A stretch of 64,000 nucleotides of DNA from Sipunculus nudus (Eukaryota; Annelida; Sipuncula; Golfingiida; Sipunculidae): NCBI GenBank assembly GCA_026874595.1, contig CM049310.1, forward strand, positions 31,869,558-31,933,557, read 5' to 3'. The position numbers and the translations under genes are program-made. This document shows positions 11,677 through 21,405 of the stretch, piece by piece. How positions within the stretch are numbered: the stretch's first letter is position 1; every line of letters starts with the position of its first letter. Under the pieces are notes generated by a model. That model saw nothing but the letters and a program-made list of their open reading frames with translations. It did no database searches and was not told the DNA's origin.

Positions 11677-13082
11677 ACCTACTGTGTCTGAGGTTACCAT
11701 TAATAGTTCCTCAATTGAAACACAGGACCCCGAAAGTTCCCTGAAGGTAGTAGATATCGACAACCAAGAGGTGGACTTTTATGCTGAAGCCGAGGAAGAG
11801 CAACTTTTCAGGGGAGACGCCATATACGTCCTAGCTGGAGGACTTACTGGATTAGATTGGGATCTTGGTTGTTTAATGGCAAGAAACGGTGCGGGTACAC
11901 TTGTCTTTTTATCACGCAGTCCTCCAACGAATACAAAGATACAAGAAATGTTAGCTTTGGAAGAAGAAACAGGAGCAAAGCTTGTATGAGCGCAGTGTGA
12001 TATCGGTGACTATAACATGACGATGGCAGTGATGAGAAGTATTCGTCAAACGCACCAACCAAAACTCATAAAGGGTATTTTCCACAGTGCTGTTGTCTAT
12101 GCCGATTCTTTCTTGCTTCAATTGTCACCTGAAGAATTCGAAAAAGTAATGGTCCCGAAAGTCAAAGGCAGATGGAACCTTCACCTTCTAACAGTGGAAG
12201 ACAAACTGGACTACTTTGTTATGCATTCATCCATTTCCTCTTTGTTAGGCAATGCGGGACAAACCAATTATGCAGCGGCTAACGCTTTCGTGGACGCGCT
12301 TGTGCATTACCGTCGAGCACAAGAACTCCCAGGGCAAACTATCAACTGGGGTGCTCTGGACACGGGGGTTCTACAACGCTCTTCAAAGACGCAGGAACTC
12401 TTGACATCCTTCGGCTGGGGTTTAATGAACAAAAATGTCATCGAAGATTGCTTTATAAACGCACTTCTGGAGAACAGGATAAGAAGCATCTATATTGATG
12501 TGGATTGGGATGTGTTTCCTAAGACTTTGGCACAAGGGAATACATATATAGACGTCATGTCTCAAGGCCAGAGAGTGATGAACGGGCCCGAATTAGGTGC
12601 AAGACTCGCAAAAGTACTGAGCGTGGACCGTATTATTGCAGATGGCATGAAAGGAAAGGCAGCTGAAATACATAGAAATCTAAGCGCCTTAGACAAAACA
12701 GAAAAACACGAGGCTCTTGAGCTAACTATCAAAACATTAGAAAGCATAGTGGGGTCTGTGCTTGGGGAAGTAGTGTCGGAAAACGGACCAGCCACATCGC
12801 TTACCCAGATGGGACTCGACTCAATGTTTTCCATGGTGCTTCGAACTCAGATAAAACAACTACTGAAGGTAACAATTCCTCTTGAGGTGATTTTAAATCC
12901 AGATACCACCGTACGATCCCTTGCTTCCTTTCTCCGAACTAACAGCATGGAACAGAACATCAGTGAAGAAAGTTTACCGGAGAACCTACCGTCAATGTCC
13001 AGCCAGCTACCTGCTCCTGATCAAAAAGGCACCGCTGTGTCAGAACCTGGACACAAAGACAAGGGGAAACGGACCGACAAAG
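11599..13082 (+). CDS. AFPK long exon, part 3: ketoreductase and acyl carrier protein
   Basis: KR starts near 11815. The NADPH motif reads LAGGLTGLDWDLG, with Asp (11855-11857) where the third Gly of GGxxGLG normally lies. A TGA at 11987-11989 interrupts the conserved stretch before AQCD. Catalytic features follow: HSSISS Ser, QTNYAAANAF Tyr (12269-12271), and PKVKGRWNLH with a Lys. The ACP at about 12700-12930 carries GLDSM, whose Ser (12821-12823) is the phosphopantetheine site. A charged, Pro/Ser/Lys-rich stretch ends the exon at a GTAATT donor in phase 1. Confidence 0.87.
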
Positions 13083-13542
13083 GTAATTTTGTTTAAAAAA
13101 AACAAAGAAGTGTTTCACTTCATTAAGGCCTACATTAAAACCATTGTAATTTCTGTTAAATACCGTATATTTATTGCCTAGTTGAAACGAATTCTTGTTT
13201 CATTAGATAAGTTTTGTTTGAGGAGGCGCTGCATATACAATACAAGTATTCATATGAATATGATGTTTAGCTTATATTTTGCTTTATATGACCTTAGTTA
13301 TAACTTCTTTCTACATCTGAATTCCTTTGACATGTAAATTCACTAACAAATTGTATATTGACACTTGATGACAATAGATTCATAAAGTATCTTATACATA
13401 ATTAGACAATCTTTGAAACAATTTAGCAAAACTTAGACAATTAGTGTCCCTTGCCATGACGATACAGATGCAAATTATCCCTACGTAAATAAAGTAAAGA
13501 ATTGCTTTGCAGACCTGTCACATAGTTATCATTTTTCATCAG

Positions 13543-13698
13543 ACGAGGAACAGCATTTTGTGATGACACGGGGTAGAAGAAGTAAGACGGTACTACAACA
13601 GCTCCGGAAGGAATACAAGCATCGCTGGCTGCAATGGGGCAACCGAGGAGCTGTCAAAACGCTTCCAATGAGGGACATCTCCTGCAGAAGCCTAAACG
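13543..13698 (+). CDS. AFPK C-terminal tail exon 1
   Basis: A 156-bp exon (TTCATCAG to GTCAGT), phase 1 at both ends, that splices in frame after the ACP. It encodes a basic peptide including RGRRSKTVLQQLRKEY and KHRWLQWGNRG. I recognise no domain. Thioesterase motifs are absent, so release would need another enzyme or mechanism. The exon call rests on splice sites, phase agreement and an open frame. Confidence 0.65.
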
Positions 13699-14040
13699 GT
13701 CAGTCTATTATTGATCTCTTACTTATTTTCTTTTTCCGCAACATAGCTATTAAATGTGCATGCATAAACCAAAACCTGTATACGACCAAACAGTACCATT
13801 CAAGAAGATACTTGTAACATAAAGACTTTGATTGTCAGGGATCTATAGATCTGACAGCAGAAATTGTGGGAATGGCAGCTTTCTATGCAGCAAGTTTCCA
13901 TGGCAGCCTTTGTTATTTTGTATCGCTGCTAAAGCGATACCGGCAATGGATTTATACATAAAAAATGTTTTAATACTTAAATGTGCATATCTGCACAATT
14001 TATAAATAGTTTTCACGTGATTTATTCACATGAGCTTCAT

Positions 14041-14044
<4 letters not shown>

Positions 14045-14101
<57 letters not shown>

Positions 14102-14123
14102 ACAGATTTATATATATATATAT
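14045..14123. repeat. (TA)n microsatellite in an AFPK intron
   Basis: A long TA run (14045-14099), an interruption TTGACAGATTTA, then a second short run. Confidence 0.95.
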
Positions 14124-14564
14124 CTAACTTGGAAGGAAAGGTACAAAGTGGTTTACTATTAGTTAAATCTAACATGTTAACTTAACATATTATCTCTGCT
14201 GCAATGGCAAAATTATCACAATTTATTTGTATCAAATATCTCTTTGGATAACACTCTAATCAGGAACAGCATATAATCCAATTTTTCATAGTTATATTAC
14301 GGCTTTATGATTTACCATTATAACATTACAAATAACTTCGATGGTTACGTAAGCTAGAAATAGACTTGGATTCTAACTTACAATATTGTTCCTTTGAGAA
14401 ACCAGACTGGCATCGTTTGATTAGTTTAGAACATGCACGCCTCGTCACTGAAAACCCTGAAATCTTCAGATTTCAATATTTTTTGTTCTTTATTTGAACA
14501 CACTTTTGTATGTTAACGGGTAATTCTCAATATTTCAGTGATATTCATGCAAAAAAGAAAGAAA

Positions 14565-14897
14565 TCAAAGATTCTGTATCTTCAATGATGGAGGATATTG
14601 TAGAATAAAACGGCAAGGCCAATAGATGCTATATTCTTCTCGGATAATAACGGTCTGGTCTTTCCGTGTACAGTATAACGGACCACGGAGACTTCCATCC
14701 ATTATTGGAGCACCTGTACATGTAACATATGTTCCGGTTAATGTTTTCGTAACTGGTCCTGAAAAGCATGATCTCAGATTTAAAAATAAAACACAAATGC
14801 TCCAGCCTCCTCTTAAATCACCTGCAGATGTCAAATAACATTTTTCTGTAACTGTTTCAGAAGCGGGTCCTGGGTTTGTCGTGGAATATAGCGGCAA
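14565..14897 (-). other. Unexplained antisense open frame inside the last AFPK intron
   Basis: A 110-codon frame on the - strand. It looks protein-like rather than random, with phrases such as YLTSAGDLRGGWSIC, GTYVTCTGAPIMDGSLRGPL and YCTRKDQTVIIREEY and several spaced Cys. Its ends lie in two similar stretches (about 14597-14617 and 14879-14899, 17 of 21 bases alike), so it may be an insertion or duplication between short direct repeats. No family is recognised. A chance frame is possible. Confidence 0.3.
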
Positions 14898-15150
14898 GGC
14901 TTATACCTTCAAGCACCGACTAGAGGAAATAGTTGCGGTGTGGATGGAAACCTTAGAGAGGGCTTACAAAGAAGATAGACTGGTCGCGTCATTCATTTGG
15001 GCTGACGGAGAGAAAAAGTTAGATTCCCCTAAGAAAGATTCCAAGAGTACAAAAATATCAGAATCATCAAACGGACATGCGAAACTCGCTAAATATCGTT
15101 CTTTTGACACTCTGCAATATCAAGCCAGAGATACGAATGCCGTATCATAA
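14861..15150 (+). CDS. AFPK C-terminal tail exon 2, with stop codon
   Basis: A 290-bp exon starting after CTGTTTCAG in phase with the previous exon (joined Glu codon). It encodes EAGPGFVVEYSGKAYTFKHR, then an amphipathic LEEIVAVWMETLERAYKED stretch and a Ser/Lys-rich end finishing at TAA 15148-15150. No known domain is recognised. An ATTAAA at 15267-15272 is a plausible polyadenylation signal 117 nt downstream. Confidence 0.65.
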
Positions 15151-15266
15151 AAAAACTTGCATTATCGCCATTCTTGTAAATTAATGGAGACGTACTGAAA
15201 GTATAGCCTAAAAAAATTGCCCCTTAATAATGGGCAGTGGTAAAGGCAAAGCTTTCCTGTAAATAT

Positions 15267-15272
15267 ATTAAA
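15267..15272 (+). terminator. Candidate polyadenylation signal (ATTAAA) for the AFPK locus
   Basis: The common variant hexamer lies 117 nt after the stop codon. No canonical AATAAA is seen closer. Weak on its own. Confidence 0.35.
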
Positions 15273-15639
15273 ATGGTTATTATTAAGGTTAAATGTTTGT
15301 TATGCTTAGTTGAATTATAAAACCTTAACATTGGAGGAGCTTCCCCGTTAACAGCATGGCATGAGACCTGCTACCAAGGAACAGTTTACCTGCATACATG
15401 CATGAAAAAATAGGGCATTTATTTGCATTTACAACTTGGTGCGTATTGTCTGCATAGCTGAATTCACTGCAACAATGTGCCTACAAAAGAAAACTACTAT
15501 CCATTTGTACGTTGAAATCTGAAACCTTAACTCTCCCTCATTTCGACACGCACTGCAATAAGTGGTTATAGTATGACGGACTATCAAATACTAAATTTAA
15601 GAAGGTGTACTTACCTGGGCTGTTGGTCACAAGTGGATG

Positions 15640-16180
15640 GATTGGGGGGGGGGGGGGGGGCGTGTTCGGTGGTTTCCCCTGTGGTCAAAGCGGGATGGCC
15701 GTGTCGTAGTCGTTATATATGTGACAGTTTTCCAAATATCGGCGTCTAGGCTTAGTTGCGGTTGACATGTCGTGGCTTCCGTGTTGCGGGGTGGGTCGTC
15801 ATATAGGAGGGTTCAATACCGCGGTTGTCAAAGAGGAAAGTTGTAGTCCTTACAGGCGTGACGGCGCAACTATGACGGGCGTGATTTTAGATGGGAGTTC
15901 GTATTACCACGGTCTTCATCTTCCTCTTTCTACTGGGGTGGCCGTGTTTCAATGGCCGTTACAGGCGTGACTGCGTTACCACAATAGCCGCCATAGTTGT
16001 GTGACCATTATCCGGAATGGTGGCAATATCGGGACGACCCTGTAATTGGGTGGTCGTCATAGGGGTGTGTATGTGTTGTCGGAATGGTAGACATATCGGG
16101 TGAAAACCCTAACCGGGTTTTGGGTTCTTCATGGCGGGGTACCCGCGTACAACTGGCGGTAGGTTGTCAGGTGATTGATA
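15640..16180. repeat. GC- and GT-rich degenerate tandem repeat
   Basis: Composition jumps from AT-rich to G/T-rich with many CpGs, starting with a G run (15645-15661). Phrases recur with drift: TGGTCGTCATA-like motifs at about 15695, 15797 and 16050; TTACAGGCGTGAC at 15849 and 15958; CGGAATGGT..ATATCGGG at about 16013 and 16080. It looks like an old minisatellite or the remnant of an element. I see no gene in it. Confidence 0.5.
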
Positions 16181-16489
16181 ATCTCGGTCCTGCAAATCCA
16201 TGACGAGTAATTGACTTTGTACATAAACCAGTATCTCATTGTGCTTTGTATGTGTGTAGGAGACCACACAGTTTGTTTGAAATGTTGTTATATATTTGAT
16301 GTGTATGTTTTTTTTCCATACCTATATATTTATAAATATATATTCATATTGTTTAATTAAGTTTGGATACTAAATCTATTTTTCCAGTAAAAGTAATTAT
16401 AAATATAAAATTAAAAGACCACAGTCTCCGCCAGGATCCTTATCATACCTATTTGTGTGATATAAAGGAACGTGTGTGTCAGGGGTTCC

Positions 16490-16880
16490 TCAATCTCATG
16501 GCTCTTTACAAGCCGGCTCTAGAAAGGTCCCTATAGGGAACAGTTCTGTCTCCCGGCAAGGATAGAGAAATTGTGTATTTCACTATGGCAAGAAATATGC
16601 TCGGGGGAACATATATTTACGTGACACCAGCCACCCTGGCCGGGAGTTACTCCCGGCTTTTACCCATTTTGCAAACATCAGTTATAACAACTCTGTGGTT
16701 AAAGATCGAAATAGCGAATTTCTTTTTAGGGCTAATACAAAAGGGTATATGTGCTTTAATTATTGTATAGCAAATTGAGCATGTGTGATACGGTCCGCTT
16801 GCAAATCCTTAGTTCCGGCTTTTCCCGGGAATCGGGTACTCCCGGCTCCTGGCCGGGACTCCCGGCTTTTACCCAGTACC
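16490..16880. repeat. Short dispersed CCCGGCTTTTACCCA repeats
   Basis: The phrase CTCCCGGCTTTTACCCA occurs at about 16650 and again at about 16860 beside GGCCGGGA-type motifs, ending just before the Tigger-like element. Nature unknown; probably nested repeat fragments. Confidence 0.4.
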
Positions 16881-17307
16881 AGTACCAGCTGGCACACAAG
16901 ACCCTCCGTGACATCAATCAAGGCATTAGATCAAGATGTACAGTCGGACCCCGTTAATCCGGCACCATCGGGGATTAGGAATTATGCCGGATTACGCAGT
17001 TTGCCGGATTACGTATCAGGGACACCCACAGCTAAAAACACAAACACAGGGAAGAGCAATATTTGCCGTATCTGTGATTATAATTAAAAATGAATTATAT
17101 TATGCATAAGGTAAAAATTGAGTGATAATAAAAGTGAATAAAACACTTCAAACAATGTGCAAATTAACTTTATTCAAAAGTTCCAGCAGAATGTATCGAT
17201 ACAAAAAATAATGCAAATCGGAGGAATTACAGAATCATCACCTATATACGATGTCCATATACATTTTTACACAGTGTGACTAGTTTTCATCAGGGTAAAT
17301 GGCTGAG

Positions 17308-17604
17308 TTACTTTGCACTGAAGTATCTGTCCAATGTGCACTGCTTGTTGTCACGGAGAGCGGCTGAATTGAGTCTAGACAGCATGTCTCACAGTAGCAG
17401 CAAATCCCGCTCGCCGAAATCCTGGGGCTTCGTCTCCGCGTATCTGACCTCGTTGCAAGCCTGTCTTATGAAGTAGATTGCATCTTTCACAGACGTTTTC
17501 TCTATTGTCCCACGGTCCTCAACTTGTGCAATCCAGTCCTTTGCCTGTATCTTTCTGTAGTGACATTTGAAGGCTTGAATAACCTCCGCGCCCAGTGGCT
17601 GTAA
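17308..17604 (-). pseudogene. C-terminal fragment of a pogo/Tigger DDE transposase
   Basis: About 99 codons. It opens with LQPLGAEVIQAFKCHYRK, matching the LQPLDxGVIxxFKxxYR end of the DDE_1 domain; the family's catalytic Asp after PL is Gly here. One in-frame TGA interrupts it (LLLL then stop, DMLSRLN). It closes with QCTLDRYFSAK and a stop. Q-x-x-L-x-x-Y-F is a PCNA-binding (PIP-box) pattern, known at the end of pogo-type transposases. The enzyme would have cut and moved the element; this copy is dead. Confidence 0.82.
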
Positions 17605-17754
17605 CTTGAATCAAAACAAGTAACTAACATAAACACAATGTTTAAATCTACTCAACATTGACACGTTGTTTATGTTTGCAATCAACAAGCGAGACCAATA
17701 CACCCTTTCATGTATGATGGGTCGACGCTTCCGACCAAACAATCATTCGGTCAA

Positions 17755-17965
17755 AGCTAATTAATTATCAGTTTACACCGAAACCGCGGGTCTGTTTGCT
17801 CTGCACGCATGACCGCCAGTGAGCCGTATGATGTTCACCGGCCGGGAAGTCACAGCTAATTAATTATCAGTTTACACCGAAACCGCGGGTCTGTTGCTCT
17901 GCCGGGCGTGCGACTTATGCATGACCGGCAGTGAGCTGTTTGATGTTCACCGGCGGGGAAGTCAC
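17755..17965. repeat. Tandem duplication of about 100 bp inside the Tigger-like element
   Basis: The phrase AGCTAATTAATTATCAGTTT followed by CACCGAAACCGCGGGTCTGT occurs at about 17756 and 17852, and each copy leads to GATGTTCACCGGC. The second copy carries an extra short GC-rich piece. Confidence 0.85.
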
Positions 17966-18162
17966 TGAGGCGTGCCGGATTACGTAGATGATGTTTATCA
18001 TAAATAGGGATGTTGGTTCTCGGTAATTGTGCCGGAGCCGGATTACGCAAAAAGCCGGATTACGACCTAAAAATATAATGTGGGAAATCCGTTCTCAAGA
18101 AATGTGCCGGTTTACGCCGAATGCCGGACTATCGAAGGCCGGATTAGAAGGGTCCGACTGTA

Positions 18163-19596
18163 TTACATCTCCGCCAGGTGGGAGGTATTATGTTTTCCCA
18201 AGGCTAATTACTTTATCACTTGGTTGGTTTGGTTGGTTGATTTGTCTGTTATTAACTTAACTTATGAACGCTGGAAATTGATGTATTTGGATGAACTGTT
18301 TTTGGAGAGTTAAGTTTGCATCAAAGGAACAGTTAATTCAGATCACCATATTTAATTCGGGATACAATAATTTTTTTCATCAGATAATTATGTGTCGTTG
18401 TCATATGAAGGAATCAGGAACTTAAAATCATGATCATAGCTCCTTGTTGCATTTTATAATTTGCCAACTTTGTTCTTTTGAACTCTGCCAAAAGAGAATA
18501 CAGTGTACCACAAGACAGTTGTTTTAGAATTACCTCACAAACTGGAAAACTTACTATCATTCTTGAATGTTAACTCTGGCCACAACGAAAAGTAACACAC
18601 ACACACACACATATATATATATAACGATTGTCATCAGTTGCATCAATAGATGAATATACTTACGGAGTAAAAGTGTATATGTCATACAGCACTGGAAATT
18701 AATCGATAGGTATGCATGAAACAGAGAAAACAGGCTGTAAATGGTGTAAAGGCACAGCAGCGAAGTTGAGCCTAAATGGCAGAAGATATACAATGATCCC
18801 TGAGTGCCCGTTAAGAAATATGTAACTTTGATTTTGTTGGTATTAGGTAATGGCAATTTTATGATAATTCTGCCTTGGTCGTGCCCACTTGATTACCGAA
18901 GATAATACGTTAATCCAAATATCCATTTAGGAATATTTTATTCTAATAACATCCCCGCCACCTTGTGACAGAATATCGTTAAATAGATTTTAAGAAAAAA
19001 TTATCAAAATATCGATCTTCCCATTTCTGTATGGTTTAAAATTACCTTTATTTTGTTTTTCATAAAAACGTACCGACTGACGACGGACAAAGGGTGATTG
19101 CTATAGGTCAGATGACTTAAAGTCATTGAGTGTAAAGGCTTTTGATGTCAATTATTACGGCATGAAGACACGTTTACTTTAGATGTGACGATATTGAAAT
19201 CTTGTAGGTGAATGTCTTTCTATGCTAATAACTTAGGAGAGGGAAAGATGAGGCCCGAGCAGCATTGTTGACTAGGCCGGATCCATACCTAGCCAGCTCT
19301 GTCGGCGTTTCCGAGTTAACCTCTCTTTCCGTGTGCGCGTTTATGGTTAAAAAGCGGGGTTTTTTTTGCGCGAATATTTGAGTATTTGCCTGAAATAACT
19401 GACTGATTATACTTTTATAGTGGACTAGGCAGGCCTTCCCATAAAAGATTTAGAGTGACGTCATTTAACCTAGAAGTACACGCTACTGTGGCCACATTCG
19501 CATCTAAGCTGGCCCCTGCATAGAAATACTCAAGTAATTAAATCATATGGGCGGATTTTCACACATATGTATCACGGAAAGACAGCTTAAATGTGG
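18163..19596. other. Gene-free stretch with one degenerate repeat end
   Basis: No exon recognised. At 19065-19135 a worn copy of the GACGGAC...GATTGCTATAGGTCAGATGACTT end module is seen, matching the tails at 1326 and 43779 but without the final hairpin arm. A short CA/TA microsatellite sits at about 18595-18622. Confidence 0.5.
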
Positions 19597-19677
19597 ATAG
19601 GTTTTGGTTTCCCATCGACATTGAACCGACTTTTCTGTGTATTCTACTTCCAATTCTATATACAATAGGCCAGCGTG

Positions 19678-19740
<63 letters not shown>
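19597..19740 (+). mobile_element. SINE, 3' part, ending in (CT)n(TA)n
   Basis: From a worn B-box-like GGTTTTGGTTTCCCAT it runs through TTGAACCGACTTTTCTGTGT and ATTCTACTTCCA to CAATAGGCCAGC, then a CT run followed by a TA run. The same order is found at 63640-63820 and, reversed, at 47745-47880. The tRNA-like head is mostly missing. Confidence 0.65.
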
Positions 19741-19742
<2 letters not shown>

Positions 19743-20489
19743 GTATCGTATACAGGTAGTGTTATACGACAGAACTGTTGCGTGAGTACAGCTGACTAGC
19801 CGGCTTACTAACTGAACTGATCAGTATGCGGGTGAAGTTCGTCATAACAGGGAGTATTATTCTGGGGTTATTAGACTGACTAAAGAAGTTTACGTTCGTC
19901 GAGCAGCTACAGGTTGCTGTGGTCAAGACCTTAAACATGTTCTCTGAGCCAACAGACGCGGTGCCACACCAAGCGAAGCATAGAGCCGCGAGAGGCCGCC
20001 ACCGTACATCCCCAGCCGGTGACTTTTGAGGAAAGCCACAGCATACACAGCAGCAAAGGCAGAAGCAACCCGCATTCCCTCCACCGATCCCAGCAGCGGA
20101 CACCAAGCCATGCCATTCGAGAGCCAAACTCGATCTTGTGAACGACCCTGTTTCGAGACGCATCGCCATTGTACTTGCAGTTTCGACCATTTAGACCGTA
20201 TTAATCTGGTTGCCCAGTTTTGCAATTGTTTTCGTCATCAGCAGGGGTTATAAGGTTTGGTGAGGTTGTTATTGGGGGCCTGGTGGCTACTGTGTTGTGC
20301 TGGTTCCGTGGGGATTTGTGTGATTACTTAACGTGACAAAGCAGATGTGTTTACATATGAAGGTCAGTTCGCTTCTATTGTTCAAAGTGCTCTTTCTGGT
20401 CTGTGTATAATAAAATATTTTTCCGTGTTGCATAGGTTACCTTTTAAGGTTTTGCGTTTGGTGATAATTTTCCATTTCATGACATATGG

Positions 20490-21405
20490 CGCTTTTATCT
20501 TCTTTCAAGGTTGGGTTGTTGTGGTTCGGAGTACTCTAGTTTGTGGTCATATCCGCTTTTACTTAACGAATCTTGGAATGGTCGTGCAACTATTCAAATA
20601 CTTCTGCGCTGGATGAAATGGTGGACAGTCTTTTCTTGATACTCGCTGGTATATACTTTATTAAGGAGGGCGTGGTTACCTTGCTTATGGATATAAGTTG
20701 GGATATTGTTCGGTTTCATGTATGGTTTTCATTGTCCTTTATTCAGATCCAATGAGATGTCCAAGAAGTCTATTGTTTTTTTATTGGCCTCGGTTGTGAA
20801 TTTTAGTCCAAGTTGGCTAAGTATCTTGCAAATTTTCTTTTTACTTGTTCAGCGTCTCTAGTTTTCAAGTCGCAGGCGGCTAGGCCGTCATCTCTGTATA
20901 ATCCTACGTCAATCCCATCAATATTTCGCAGTTCAGACAGCAAATATGGTCTAACCAGCTCAAAAGTTTCTGCCCCATCATAGCTGTCCATTCTCAGGTC
21001 AAACCGCTCTTTGTTATTTCTTTTGTTCCAGGCGGTGTTGTTGTGGAGCAGCAGGGATTTCTTTGCTTGCATTATTACTTCTTTTGTCGCTTCTGGTATG
21101 TGTTTGATTTTTATGCGAAATCGATGGACGTTTTTAGTAGCTTCAGAGTCATCGAAGGACAGAATTCACATATATCGAATCCTATAAATGTTGTGTTGTC
21201 TTTGCCTTAAGTTCTTTTGAACCATTCTATTACATCCTGTGAGATTTTCGACTGGTGTTTTTCGGTCGTTGATGTTGATTTTTTTTCTAGTATTTGTTTG
21301 CTGATTCTGCAAATTTGGAGTTTAGCTGGATTGATCAGTCTGCAATTGGTTTTATGGTCTTTCAGTGTTACAAATGCTTCATTTTCCGCCATGGTTTCCA
21401 CTCAG
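20490..21405 (-). pseudogene. Retroelement reverse transcriptase relic
   Basis: On the - strand, in order, are FVTLKDHKTNCRLINPAKLQ (about 21385-21320), SQDVIEWFKRT, then after a gap RFDLRMDSYDGAETFELVRP, GLYRDDGLAACDLK (the catalytic Asp pair of an RT palm) and, past a stop, KFTTEANKKTIDFLDISLDL followed by KPYMKPNNIPTYIHKQGNH. This order is typical of an RT palm and thumb. Stops, frame changes and a missing middle show it is dead. I do not assign a clade. Confidence 0.75.

Larger units (their letters stand above)
5547..15150 (+). pseudogene. Animal FAS-like polyketide synthase (AFPK), broken
   Basis: A type I iterative polyketide synthase of the animal fatty-acid-synthase-like family, cytosolic, which would extend and reduce acyl chains from malonyl-CoA. 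Six visible exons: 5547-5750, 6568-6749, 7025-7199, 7517-13082, 13543-13698 and 14861-15150. All are bounded by AG/GT, with phases that join exactly. Domain order is KS, AT, DH, an ER-like region without a recognisable nucleotide-binding glycine motif, KR, ACP, then a tail with no thioesterase. Catalytic residues survive throughout. Lesions are an in-frame TAG (7184-7186), a one-base shift near 9478-9490, TGA (11571-11573) inside a 77-bp tandem duplication, and TGA (11987-11989). The N-terminal half of KS is not visible. I infer a recent pseudogene; assembly error, read-through or RNA editing are less likely alternatives. Family assignment is firm from motifs, the exact product is unknown. Confidence 0.85.
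16941..18160 (-). mobile_element. Tigger/pogo-type DNA transposon relic
   Basis: Flanked by TA on both sides (16939-16940 and 18161-18162), the target duplication of the Tc1/mariner-pogo superfamily. The left end starts CAGTCGGACCCCGTTAATCC and the right end, reverse complemented, starts CAGTCGGACCCTTCTAATCC. Sub-terminal GCCGGATTACG motifs recur several times. Inside, on the - strand, is the C-terminal part of a DDE transposase (17308-17604). At 1220 bp it is far shorter than an autonomous element (usually over 2 kb), so it is internally deleted and inactive. Confidence 0.85.

Noticed and set aside
19762-20225. Overlapping - strand frames of 142 and 100 codons
   Set aside because: Several frames are open at once because the stretch is GC-rich; no domain recognised. 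It may be flanking sequence of the RT relic.
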